A DNA stretch of 64,000 nucleotides from positions 1,364,001-1,428,000 of the forward strand of contig NZ_CP041969.1 in NCBI RefSeq assembly GCF_014107495.1. The letters are read 5' to 3'. This DNA is from Cohnella cholangitidis. Its GTDB lineage: Bacteria > Bacillota > Bacilli > Paenibacillales > Paenibacillaceae. The notes under the pieces are model-generated. The model made no database searches. It had not been told where the DNA came from and saw only the letters and a program-made list of their open reading frames with translations. Below, one piece after another: positions 46,658-55,308 of the stretch. The position numbers and the translations under genes were made by a program. Every line of letters starts with the position of its first letter. Positions within the stretch are counted from its first letter, which is position 1.

Positions 46658-48046
46658 CTAATGGGATGCAGCTTCGGTCGACTCCCTCTCCGCCTGCGCA
46701 AGCCGGGGAAGCTCCCGCACAACCTGCTCCAGCCGCGAACCGAGACGTTCGACGGTTGGCCAATCGCGCCCGGCAACCAAGACGAAGATTCTCCCGGCGT
46801 ATACTCCGGCGCTCTCGTCCAATTCCAATGGCAGCGTTCCGGACGTATAGACGAGAACCCCCTCCCTTCCCTCGGGGCGGTAGATCAAACCTTCGCGATC
46901 CAGGACAGCGCATAACGCTTCGTAATCCAGCCGTTCCCCGGACGCGAATCGAAAATACCGGGAGAACACGCGCTGATTCTCCCCGAGTACCCGCCCGAGA
47001 AACGAGACGTAGGTGGACAAGGTAAACCGGCCGTTGATCTCGACGATCGGGATGATCGTCCCGTCGGCCGTTACGATGGAGTCTATGCCCGCCACGCCTA
47101 TATAACCGATGCTATGCAAATACCGTCCGATCTCTTCCCCGTACGTGCGGTATCGGCGCAACATCTCTTCATCTAGATCCGCCGGAATTTGAGAGCCGAT
47201 ATAGACCGTTTCCCTCAACAGCTGCCGCTTGATCGAGAAGACGTCGACCTGGCCGTCCGGCGCGATATAGATCTGGTAATTAATGTCCGCCTGCTTGTCA
47301 TGCCACCCTTCCACTAACCAGCGAGCGGATTCGGGCCGCGCCTTGGCCGATCGGGTCAGCCTCGCGAGAACGGGCGACAGCTGGCGCTCGTCCTCCACGA
47401 TATAGAGCCCTTTGCCCGATGCGCCGTACGGCTCCTTCACGATCGCCTTGCCGTATTTCTGCATAAGCTCCCGGAACGTCTCCCGTACTTCTTCGGCTGT
47501 CCCGCATACTCGTCCCTCGCATACGGGATATCCAAGCTCTTCGGCCATTCTCCGGTTTTCAATTTTGTCGTTGACCGAAGCGTATATGCCGGAGGAGGCG
47601 GATTCCAGCCGCAAGCCGCAGCGTCGCGCGATTTCCTCTTCGAGGGGAGTGACCGCGTACGGGACGAACGCGACATCCTCCTCCGCTGACGCCAATTCGC
47701 TCAGCGCTCCGAGCAATTCCGAGTCCCGCAGCGCCAGCTCGGCGATCGGCGTCCACGGATCGGCGACGGAAGGGACGAATATGCGGGGAATGTCGAAGCC
47801 CCAACGTTCGAGTTGGCTCAAATAATAAGGGTCCGGCCTCTCCCGAAGCACGAGTACGTCCTGCTTGCGGCACAGCAGCAGGTTCATCTCTTCCACCCGC
47901 CCGACGATCCGGTCTTCCGCCCGATCCGTAACCCCCGCCGGAGCCGGATGCCAAACCTTTTCCGCTCCGATATTGAGCATCCAGACGATGACCCCCCGTT
48001 CCCGTTCCTCCGTCAGGCGGGCAATCAAATTAAACGGTGCGCGCAT
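46658..48046 (-). CDS. ATP-grasp amino-acid ligase (BtrJ-like, carrier-protein loading)
   Basis: 462 residues. A pre-ATP-grasp domain (about 20-160) precedes ATP-grasp elements: YGKAIVKEPYGASGKGLYIVED (lysine and glycine-rich loop), ARWLVEGW and PIVEINGRF (metal-binding E and N near the C-terminal part). BtrJ of the butirosin pathway is a ligase of this class that loads L-Glu onto the carrier protein BtrI. Here it is the last gene of an operon that starts with a carrier protein and has a BtrK-like decarboxylase immediately upstream (17-nt overlap). Loading of an amino acid on the carrier is inferred from this context; the amino acid is unknown. Confidence 0.75.
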   Translation of the reverse strand: MRAPFNLIARLTEERERGVIVWMLNIGAEKVWHPAPAGVTDRAEDRIVGRVEEMNLLLCRKQDVLVLRERPDPYYLSQLERWGFDIPRIFVPSVADPWTPIAELALRDSELLGALSELASAEEDVAFVPYAVTPLEEEIARRCGLRLESASSGIYASVNDKIENRRMAEELGYPVCEGRVCGTAEEVRETFRELMQKYGKAIVKEPYGASGKGLYIVEDERQLSPVLARLTRSAKARPESARWLVEGWHDKQADINYQIYIAPDGQVDVFSIKRQLLRETVYIGSQIPADLDEEMLRRYRTYGEEIGRYLHSIGYIGVAGIDSIVTADGTIIPIVEINGRFTLSTYVSFLGRVLGENQRVFSRYFRFASGERLDYEALCAVLDREGLIYRPEGREGVLVYTSGTLPLELDESAGVYAGRIFVLVAGRDWPTVERLGSRLEQVVRELPRLAQAERESTEAASH

Positions 48047-49312
48047 AATCGCCGCGGAAGGCCGGATTCGTCCCCAGCATCCGCTGGCCGCGCATCGCGT
48101 CCTCCGCTTTCCCCCTCTCTCTCAGCAAATGTGCCTCCCCTTCCCATACGAGCACCTCCGCCGGAAGCGCATGGCTGAGGAACATCGTCGGGCTGTGAGT
48201 CAGTCCGTACGCGCCCGAGCGGGTCACGACGACAATATCCCCGGGTTCTACGTCCGCCGTAAGCCCGACCTTCTGGCCAATCACGTCGGTGGGCGTACAG
48301 AGAGAACCTACGACGTTCGTCTCCGCAACCGGCCCGTTTTCTTTGCCCAGCACGTGCATCGGGAAATTGTTGCGGACATATCGTCCGAGAAAGGCGGATG
48401 CGGCATGATGGTTGGAGCTCCGTCGCAGACGACGAATTTGGCGCCTTTGCATGATTTCACGTACAACGCCGTCGTCAAGAAAACGCCCGCTTCCGCCATA
48501 AGGAAACGACCGCTTTCCACGCCGATCCGCGTTCCCGCCAGCCTTGCGCCGTATTCTGTCCACAACTCCGATAGGCCATCCCGCAGCCGGTCGGTATCGA
48601 GAGCCGTTTCGCCCGAGAAATAGGGAACGCCGAAGCCGCCTCCCAAATCGAGAAACTGCAGGGCGAAGCCGTGCCTTTCGGACAGCTCCAGCACCAGGCT
48701 TATCGTATCCCTCATGCCGCGGACGATGACGTCGGCATCGAGAATTTGCGAACCCGTAAATACGTGCAGGCCGATCAACGCCGCGCCGGGCATGGCACAT
48801 ATGGCCGCGAGCGCTTCGTCGATGCCGGACTGATCGATACCGAACTGGGTCGGCACGCCGGACATCTTCAATCCGGCTCCTTGCATGCCTGAATTCGGGT
48901 TAATCCTGACCGCGATTCGCGCCGTCTCTCCGCGAGCAAGCGCCAGCTCGCTTGCGAGAGCCGCTTCCGCGACCGATTCGACGTTTAGGCTGTATATGCC
49001 TTGATCCAGAACGGCCTCAAGCTCGGCTCGCGTCTTGCCCGGGCTCGTGAAGACGATATCCCGGGGCCGGAAGCCCGCGCTTAAAGCGATATGGAGCTCG
49101 CCGAGCGAAGCGACTTCAATGCAGGCGCCCCACTGCCTGAGCAGGCCGCATATTCCGGCAAGCGGATTGCATTTGACCGAATAGAAAATATCGAACGCTT
49201 CCGGCAGGCAGCCGCGCAGCAGCCGATACTGCCTTTGGATAATTTCCCCGTCGTATAGATACAGGGGCGTTCCGAAGCGGGAGGCATGCTCCCGCATGGT
49301 CTCGTCCTTCAT
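48030..49312 (-). CDS. PLP-dependent decarboxylase (BtrK/LysA type), one frameshift
   Basis: 427 residues if repaired, essentially the length of BtrK. The fold-III domain holds the PLP lysine K47 (DIFYSVKCNP) and GGGFG; the second domain holds the catalytic Cys region (GSLCTPTDVIG) and SGAYG. The ATG at 49312 has GGAGGG and overlaps the previous stop (ATGA). The frame breaks near 48419, where GGAGCTCC should read GGAGGCTCC (VCDGGSNHHAASAF), one G missing. BtrK decarboxylates glutamyl-BtrI; DAP decarboxylase is the general alternative, but the cluster favours a carrier-bound or free amino-acid substrate. Confidence 0.8.
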
Positions 49313-52008
49313 CCGCTTACCCTCCCTCCGAGCGGTATGGCGTAACCTTCGTCGCAACGCACGGCATCATACCCGCCGCCCGCACAATAGAAAATCGCGT
49401 CGTGCGCGAACAGCGAATCCGTCTCGAACGCGTTCAGCAGCCGTAGCATCTCTCCCTCGCAAGTATCCGAGTTGTATACGAACGCCAGCGCGAGACGGTC
49501 CGGTCTCCAAGGATCGGTCCCCAGCACCGCTGCGAAAGCGTCCCCTTCGTACTTCTTCCCCTTCCATGCGATTCCCGAAGCGTTCGCCGAAAGCCCAAGC
49601 CCGTCCAACAGCATCCGCTGTTTGCCGCTTTGGTGCCGCGCGTCGATGACCCAGATGCGGTTGGCGTCCGCGGCTTCCGGCGCGAACGCTTCTTCTCGGC
49701 AGTTCTCGTACCGGTAAGGGATGTAGCGGTCTTTCATTGGATTCTGAAGCAAATAAGCGAGCTTGGCCGCGAACGGGCCGCCGTTCGCCGGTTTGACGAC
49801 CGTGCACGGAGCCAAATACGCTTTACGGATGCCCATCTGGCTCTCCTCGATAGCGGAAGCGGAATAAGCTTGCTCGAACTCGTCCGAAGCCAGCGATTCC
49901 ATGGATACGGCAGACATGCCTCCGCTCCATTCGACTGCGACGCGACAATATGCTGCCGGCGTTATCCAATGGCTGAAGCCGTTCACGGATAAGGCAACCT
50001 TCGCCGCGAGCCCCATTTCTTCCCTCGCGAGCAAGAGCTCGAAGCGGTCGATGTTGACGCACTCCGTTTCGATGCTCCGGCCGTCCGCGATCGAGGCGTA
50101 TACCCGGGCAGGCTCGCCCAACCGAGCGATGCGGCCGATGCGCACCCAAGCGTTTTTGACGAAGCCCGGCTCCACCGATTGGAACCGTACCTCCTTCGGA
50201 TACCGCTCGCGCGCGGTTCCGATCAGACGATGCAGCAGCGTCCGCGAATTGTGCCACGAGTTGAATTCGTTATGCATGAAGCCGCCGTACAAGGTAATGC
50301 GCTTCCGGTTCATCCGGCGGAGAAAATTAAGATTGCGGGCGGCGTTGAAAAACCAGCTTTCGTACAAGCACAGTCCATAGACCTCGGTATTGTGAAGGTT
50401 GTCAAGCCATTCGTATTCGGGACCGTTCACCCGCAGGCGCGCATCTCCGGCGATTGCCGCGATGGCGGCGAACCGATCGGGCGCCAGCATCGCCATCCGG
50501 TACGTCTTCGGCGCGCCCGTGCAAAACCCGATGCCATAGATCCGGTCGGGATCGGCGTTTAACTCCTCGGCAATCTCTCCAATGAGGGTTGATACCTGGA
50601 CATCGTTGACGTAGTTCAACCGCGCGATGCCCGTCAACTGAACGATAATCGCTTCTTCCGTCCGGTATCGCCGCACCCAAGGCAAATCGGTCGGAAAGCT
50701 TCTGGCGATATTGTCGTGAAAATAAAAGACGAGCGGATACCGGCGGCGAGGGTCGTAACGCTCCGGAAGCAGTACCCCGTAAGACAAGTAGCCGTCGTTC
50801 GTCGGTTTCGGCCGATAGACGATGTATTCGTCGCCATAGATGTCCGCGAACGTTCGCGCCGGAGCACCTTCGCCGCCCTTATCGGCCACGGCTAAGGCGC
50901 GGCGGAGCTTCGCCGCAAGCTTCAGAACCGTATTCCAGGCGGAAGGCTGAACGTATTGGTTCAGCGCGGCGAATGCCTCTTTCAGAGAAGTCATCTCCCG
51001 CGCGGAAACGATGACTTCCCGCGCGATATCCTCGCGCGTCTCCGCCTTGTTCAACATCGCCTTCCGTTCCTCCGCGAAACTCCCGCAGAACAGATAAACC
51101 GGCTTGGCCGCCGCCCCATCCCGCAGTCCCTCGGCCCGAAGGCGCAGCACGCCGGGCGCCAGTCCGACGGGGACGGAAACCGCCGCCACCGACGACGTCG
51201 CGGAGCGGATGACCGCAAGAGGAGGCGCGCCTTCTTTCGCCTCCGCGTCCTCCAGCCGGATCTCGACCGGCTGGTCTCCCACATCGCGCACGTACTGGGG
51301 AAGGACGGAAACCCGAAGCTCCTCGCCCGGCAGTACGTCCGTTTTCTCCGGATATAAGGCGAGCGAAGCGCGCAAATCCTCAAGCAGCTCGAGATCGAAA
51401 TATTCGTATTCGGGCGAACGGTTGCCCCCGACGTCCAGCAGCCGATCCAGCGGCTGAAGCTTGATCAGGAATTCCTGCGCCGTCAGCGGCAATGCCGGCA
51501 TGCTCTGCATTTCCACCAGAAGGATGTTAAGCCCTTCCCGAAATCTTACCCGGACGAAGGTGTCTTTGACGACGAACGACTCCGTTCCCGCGACCAGCGG
51601 AACGCCGTTCAACCATACGCGGAGCGGAGCGGGCAAATACGCGATGAGGTTGAGAACGGCTTCCGTCTCTCGGGCGGCGTAAACCCCGCATACCGCGTAG
51701 ATCAGCTTGTCCCGTTCGGGGACGAACATCCCCCCGGGCTTGACCGGCTCATTGAACGACTCCCCGATGTCCGAGCGGCAGTACCGCCAGCTGAGCTCCT
51801 GCTCCTCCGCGGGCATAACCGCGGTCTCGAACAGAAGAAGGGTTCTCCCGTCCGTATCTAGCCACGGCTCCATCCCCCCCGCCGCTGAATTCGGTTTGCG
51901 CGCGGCGCTAACGAGCCAGCGGCACAGCGATTTAGGTTCATCCGCCGCAAACGTAACCGGATAATGGGTGGTCGAGACGATCTCCTCCAAGTACGCGTTC
52001 AGTCCCAC
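49309..52008 (-). CDS. Large multidomain alpha/beta-hydrolase with Cys nucleophile motif
   Basis: 899 residues from GTG 52008, which follows AAAGGAG by 9 nt and overlaps the cysC stop; the in-frame extension upstream is only the shadow of cysC. No signal peptide. About 1-390 is beta-rich, with repeated sandwich-like segments. About 400-600 is an esterase-D/LpqC-like alpha/beta-hydrolase (YGVLLPERYDPRRRYPLVFYFHD; DRIYGIGFCTGAPKTY). The nucleophile elbow has C496 in place of Ser; H579 or H586 (FMHNEFNSWHN) could complete a triad. The C-terminal 280 residues are unassigned. It may act as a thioesterase, acyltransferase or product-releasing hydrolase; this is inference. Confidence 0.65.
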   Translation of the reverse strand: MGLNAYLEEIVSTTHYPVTFAADEPKSLCRWLVSAARKPNSAAGGMEPWLDTDGRTLLLFETAVMPAEEQELSWRYCRSDIGESFNEPVKPGGMFVPERDKLIYAVCGVYAARETEAVLNLIAYLPAPLRVWLNGVPLVAGTESFVVKDTFVRVRFREGLNILLVEMQSMPALPLTAQEFLIKLQPLDRLLDVGGNRSPEYEYFDLELLEDLRASLALYPEKTDVLPGEELRVSVLPQYVRDVGDQPVEIRLEDAEAKEGAPPLAVIRSATSSVAAVSVPVGLAPGVLRLRAEGLRDGAAAKPVYLFCGSFAEERKAMLNKAETREDIAREVIVSAREMTSLKEAFAALNQYVQPSAWNTVLKLAAKLRRALAVADKGGEGAPARTFADIYGDEYIVYRPKPTNDGYLSYGVLLPERYDPRRRYPLVFYFHDNIARSFPTDLPWVRRYRTEEAIIVQLTGIARLNYVNDVQVSTLIGEIAEELNADPDRIYGIGFCTGAPKTYRMAMLAPDRFAAIAAIAGDARLRVNGPEYEWLDNLHNTEVYGLCLYESWFFNAARNLNFLRRMNRKRITLYGGFMHNEFNSWHNSRTLLHRLIGTARERYPKEVRFQSVEPGFVKNAWVRIGRIARLGEPARVYASIADGRSIETECVNIDRFELLLAREEMGLAAKVALSVNGFSHWITPAAYCRVAVEWSGGMSAVSMESLASDEFEQAYSASAIEESQMGIRKAYLAPCTVVKPANGGPFAAKLAYLLQNPMKDRYIPYRYENCREEAFAPEAADANRIWVIDARHQSGKQRMLLDGLGLSANASGIAWKGKKYEGDAFAAVLGTDPWRPDRLALAFVYNSDTCEGEMLRLLNAFETDSLFAHDAIFYCAGGGYDAVRCDEGYAIPLGGRVSG

Positions 52009-52628
52009 GCGAAACCGCTCCTTTCCTCGCCGGCGAGCAATCCCCGGCTTTCCGCCGTCCCGACGATGAGCCGGACCGATTGGGATACGGAAAGCCGATT
52101 CGTCTCCACGACGATATCGGGCGCAAGCGGAATCTCGTATTCCGAATCGATCCCGGTGAAGCCGGGCATCCGGCCTTCCGCCGCCTTCCGGTACAACCCC
52201 TTCGGATCGCGGCGAGCGCACTCTTCGAGCGGACAACGGACGTGAATTTCCATGAATTCGTCCGGCGCGAACAGCTCCCTCGCCCTCTGACGGTCTTCCC
52301 GGTAAGGCGAAATGAACGAAGCGAGCACGACCGTACCCGCTTCCACGAACAGCTTGGCCACCTCACCCGCCCGCCGGATATTTTCCCGCCGGTCTTCGCG
52401 GCCGAAGCCCAAATTGCCGTTCAAGCCATGGCGCAGCTCGTCTCCGTCCAGCACGAAGCAGCGGATCCCTCTGCGAAACAGCACGCGCTCCATCTCGTAA
52501 GCGAGCGTGGATTTGCCCGCCCCGGACAACCCCGTAAACCACAGAACGAAGCTGCGATGCCGGTTCATCTTTAACCGGTCCTCCCGGTTCACCTTGGCCT
52601 TATGCGAGACGGCCTGCATGGAATCCAT
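51999..52628 (-). CDS. cysC: Adenylylsulfate (APS) kinase CysC
   Basis: 209 residues from ATG 52628 (GGGAGG 9 nt upstream). Walker A GLSGAGKST (33-41), the APS-binding DGDELRHGLN (61-70) with GFGREDRRENIRR, FISPYREDR (105-113) and ECARRDPKGLYRKA are all diagnostic. It phosphorylates adenylyl sulfate to PAPS. No ATP sulfurylase gene lies in the cluster, so APS comes from elsewhere. It overlaps the sulfotransferase gene by 29 nt, so the two products are made together and this is probably a dedicated PAPS source for it. Confidence 0.93.
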   Translation of the reverse strand: MDSMQAVSHKAKVNREDRLKMNRHRSFVLWFTGLSGAGKSTLAYEMERVLFRRGIRCFVLDGDELRHGLNGNLGFGREDRRENIRRAGEVAKLFVEAGTVVLASFISPYREDRQRARELFAPDEFMEIHVRCPLEECARRDPKGLYRKAAEGRMPGFTGIDSEYEIPLAPDIVVETNRLSVSQSVRLIVGTAESRGLLAGEERSGFAWD

Positions 52629-53397
52629 ATCCGTCAACCTCCCCTCCAACGTCGTAGCCCAACCTTCGCATCGGTTCCCGGCAGCGTTCCAGCAACGCGG
52701 CAAGATCCTCCTCCGCAATCCGGGCTCCCGCCGTGCTTCCTATCCTGCTTCCCAGAACGTCCCGAATCCGGTCATCGGACAGCTCCGCCGCCTCCGCCAC
52801 CAAACGGAGCGTGGCCGGGTTCCCTTCGACCAAATCCTCGTAACGGATCAGATGGGCGAGCGGATCTTGCTCTGCAAAAGATAAGTAACCGGATACGTTC
52901 CGGCTCCATCGGTCGGCCGTCGCCGCCGCATCGTCCCTATACCAGCCGCGGCAATTGACGAGGCTTCTCCAAGTCGCGACGGGATGGCGCACTAACAGCA
53001 GGAATACGGCCGAAGGATAACACTTCCTCAGAAGCTTAAGCTCAAGCTCACCGTAACGGACTTCCTTGAATCCGATTCTGTCGTGCGTGTCGCGATACTG
53101 CGCATAGAGGGAATCCAGGAAAGCGCGCGCCGACTCGACCATCGCCCTTTCGACGTATTCGCGCTCCGGCGTAATCGTCGCGATCCACGTGTTCGGGTTT
53201 TCCCCGCCGGCGAAATAAGTTTGCCGCTCCCCGCGATAGTCCATGGAATAATGGCGAACCTTTTTGAATATTTCGAGAAAATCCGTCAGAACCCCCTGAT
53301 GCTCTCCCCAGATCAGATTGCCTTTTCGGCTGTTCACGATCCGCTGAAGCAGCGTGGATCCGGAACGGTGCAGGGCCGCGGAAATAACGATGTCCAT
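52600..53397 (-). CDS. PAPS-dependent sulfotransferase
   Basis: 265 residues. I chose ATG 53397, 9 nt after GAGGAGG; a long in-frame extension overlaps the preceding gene and lacks a site. The 5'-phosphosulfate loop is HRSGSTLLQRIV (10-21) and the 3'-phosphate motif is LLVRHPVATWRSLV. The fold is that of the sulfotransferase_1/3 (P-loop) superfamily, similar to carbohydrate sulfotransferases and Nod-factor type enzymes. Coupled to cysC, it suggests a sulfated product. The acceptor is unknown. Confidence 0.85.
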   Translation of the reverse strand: MDIVISAALHRSGSTLLQRIVNSRKGNLIWGEHQGVLTDFLEIFKKVRHYSMDYRGERQTYFAGGENPNTWIATITPEREYVERAMVESARAFLDSLYAQYRDTHDRIGFKEVRYGELELKLLRKCYPSAVFLLLVRHPVATWRSLVNCRGWYRDDAAATADRWSRNVSGYLSFAEQDPLAHLIRYEDLVEGNPATLRLVAEAAELSDDRIRDVLGSRIGSTAGARIAEEDLAALLERCREPMRRLGYDVGGEVDGYGFHAGRLA

Positions 53398-53402
53398 CGC
53401 TT

Positions 53403-54119
53403 TTATCCTCCTCTTGTCCGGTTTTCGGGTGCGTCGCGATATAATGCCGCCTTCCCCCATTTCTCGAGCAGATACGCTTCCACGCATGAAGCGACTTGCG
53501 CCTGCGTGTCCGTTACGATAACGGTTCGCGTTCGTTTGTCGGTCTTGAGGCGCTTGAACAGCTCCACGTATTCCTCCCTCAGCCTTGTCAGATAGACAAG
53601 CTCGGGGTTCCGCGTTTCGGAATTTCGTCGGATGGACCGGTTCGGGTGAAAAAGCGCCTTCCCTCGCCGCTGAATGCGTTCCCAGCAGACGAAAGGCGGC
53701 GGATCGAAGAAAAAGAGAAGATCGGGGGCGCGGACGAGGCGCAGCCACACCCTGCCCGCCAAGCGGCCGGCCCCGTTCGCGATGTCCCGCGTAAAGCCGG
53801 TATAGACATATCGGTCGGCGATCACGATTTCATTCCTCCGCAAGCGAGGAAGGATGATGAACGCGTAATCGAGCAAAAAGCCGAACCACTGCAGCAGGCT
53901 GTAAACAGCAGGTCCGAGAAGATTCCTGCCCTTCAGCCGATCCGCGAGTTCCCGCAGGAATCCGCGGGAATTCCACTCCACCGCCGAGGCCGCGAAGCCG
54001 AGCGCTTTCAGCTCGGAACGGAGCTTCCCGATGCCTTCGCTTTTGCCGGAGCCGCTGATGCCCTCGAAGACGATCAGAACGCCTTTGCCGCGATGAACGC
54101 GGTCCGGATGCGGTTCCAT
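53403..54119 (-). CDS. Thymidylate-kinase-like P-loop kinase
   Basis: 238 residues starting at ATG 54119 behind a poly-G ribosome site. Walker A GISGSGKS (20-27), DRYVYTGFTRD (the DR(Y/H) motif of dTMP kinases) and a lid-like RIQRRGKALFHPNR are visible. Overall similarity to housekeeping Tmk is limited: the pre-lid region is altered and the C-terminus is longer. In biosynthetic clusters such kinases can phosphorylate nucleosides, sugars or related intermediates. A gap of only 5 bp separates it from the sulfotransferase gene. Confidence 0.75.
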   Translation of the reverse strand: MEPHPDRVHRGKGVLIVFEGISGSGKSEGIGKLRSELKALGFAASAVEWNSRGFLRELADRLKGRNLLGPAVYSLLQWFGFLLDYAFIILPRLRRNEIVIADRYVYTGFTRDIANGAGRLAGRVWLRLVRAPDLLFFFDPPPFVCWERIQRRGKALFHPNRSIRRNSETRNPELVYLTRLREEYVELFKRLKTDKRTRTVIVTDTQAQVASCVEAYLLEKWGKAALYRDAPENRTRGG

Positions 54120-54125
54120 TCCCAA

Positions 54126-54135
54126 CCCCCCCCCC
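54126..54135 (-). repeat. G10 homopolymer at the ribosome-binding position of the kinase gene
   Basis: Ten consecutive G on the minus strand lie 7-16 nt before the ATG at 54119 and serve as the Shine-Dalgarno sequence. Slippage here would change spacing and translation, or the tract may be a sequencing weak point. Confidence 0.6.
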
Positions 54136-54152
54136 GCCCGGTTGCAGATTTT

Positions 54153-55277
54153 TTATGCCGGAGTCACGGTTCGGAGCCGCTTGGCGTAATCGGCGGCATA
54201 ATCGGTTCCGTGGCACCTCCCGGCCTCCAATAAACGATCGTGCAGCCGCTCCAGAACCTCTGCGGAGAAGCCGCCGTCCCTCCATTCCTCGTAAGAAATT
54301 CCGAAGCCGAGCGATTGCCATAATCTCGCGTTGGCTTTTTCATGCTCTCCGAACGGCTCCAGCATGACCAGCGGAGTCGCGGATGCGAACGAGTCGATCA
54401 ACGTACCCGCTCCCGGCTTGCCTACGATAGCCATCGTCCGCGAGGTTACGTCGAATAGTTCGTGGCGATCGCCGCGGCATACGAAACAGTCCGCTCTTCC
54501 GTCCCGGATCTCGCCAAGAGGAGGGAACGTAAGCGCCTCTTCCGCGTTCCTCCGCCAAGGCGTCCATCCTGGATCTACCATATAGAACCGGTCTCCCTCC
54601 GCTCCCCCGCTCCCCTCGCTCCTCTCGTAAGCGACGATGTCGAGCGGGAATCCGCGCTCGCGAAGCTCCGGAATTTTCGTCCGGTACGTCCCCATGCCCC
54701 AGCCGCCTCCGTGAACGATCAGCCTTCGTTCCCGCTCGTCCCATGACGGCGGAGAGACGTCCGCCACTGCGACGGGATAATTTAGCCGATTGGAAGCGGC
54801 ATCGTAGATCCAATTCTCGCGGTACCTGTCCGCGTAATTCGGATCGTAATGCTTCACGCTCGTCCAGGATGGCGGCAGGCCGCAGTCGACGTAGACGATT
54901 TCCGCGCGCACGGCCCGGGGAAACACCCGCTCCCGATACCGATCCAGCACGTGAAGCCAATGTCCCGAAAGCGCGATAAACGAGCTGCGCCCTTCTTCCT
55001 CCCAACGTTCAAGCAAGTGCCCGACTGCCCGATCGTCCATGCTTTTCGAGAGATCCATCGGCATCCGCGCCGAGAACTGCGCCACTTGGAAGCTCCGATG
55101 GCATGACTGCCTGCTCTTCAGCACCTGCTCCTGTTTGTCCTCTGCGATCAGCGTCTCGAACACGCACGCCTCCGCGTCGATGCCGAGACGCTTTAGGCGT
55201 TCGGCGATCAATAGCCCGGGCACGTACAGCCCGAGCCCGAAGCCCGAGCACAGTACCGTTACGGTATCCGCAGCCAT
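54153..55277 (-). CDS. GT-B glycosyltransferase (MurG/UDP-glycosyltransferase-like)
   Basis: 374 residues. The N-terminal half has the glycine-rich CSGFGLGLYVPGLLIAERLKRLG typical of GT28/GT1 acceptor domains. The C-terminal half has HGGGWGMGTY and AIVGKPGAGTLIDSFASATPLVMLEPFGEHEKANA, the nucleotide-sugar binding loop with G-GT and E-. It would transfer a sugar from an NDP donor to the cluster product. The ATG at 55277 has a GGGGGGA site; 31 bp separate it from the nucleotidyltransferase gene. Confidence 0.75.
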   Translation of the reverse strand: MAADTVTVLCSGFGLGLYVPGLLIAERLKRLGIDAEACVFETLIAEDKQEQVLKSRQSCHRSFQVAQFSARMPMDLSKSMDDRAVGHLLERWEEEGRSSFIALSGHWLHVLDRYRERVFPRAVRAEIVYVDCGLPPSWTSVKHYDPNYADRYRENWIYDAASNRLNYPVAVADVSPPSWDERERRLIVHGGGWGMGTYRTKIPELRERGFPLDIVAYERSEGSGGAEGDRFYMVDPGWTPWRRNAEEALTFPPLGEIRDGRADCFVCRGDRHELFDVTSRTMAIVGKPGAGTLIDSFASATPLVMLEPFGEHEKANARLWQSLGFGISYEEWRDGGFSAEVLERLHDRLLEAGRCHGTDYAADYAKRLRTVTPA

Positions 55278-55308
55278 TGGTGAATCCCCCCTTCCGTCCG
55301 AATCGGCT

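Noticed and set aside
52009..52236. N-terminal extension of the large hydrolase (975-residue version)
   Set aside because: It translates the cysC gene in another frame; the GTG at 52008 has an AAAGGAG site.
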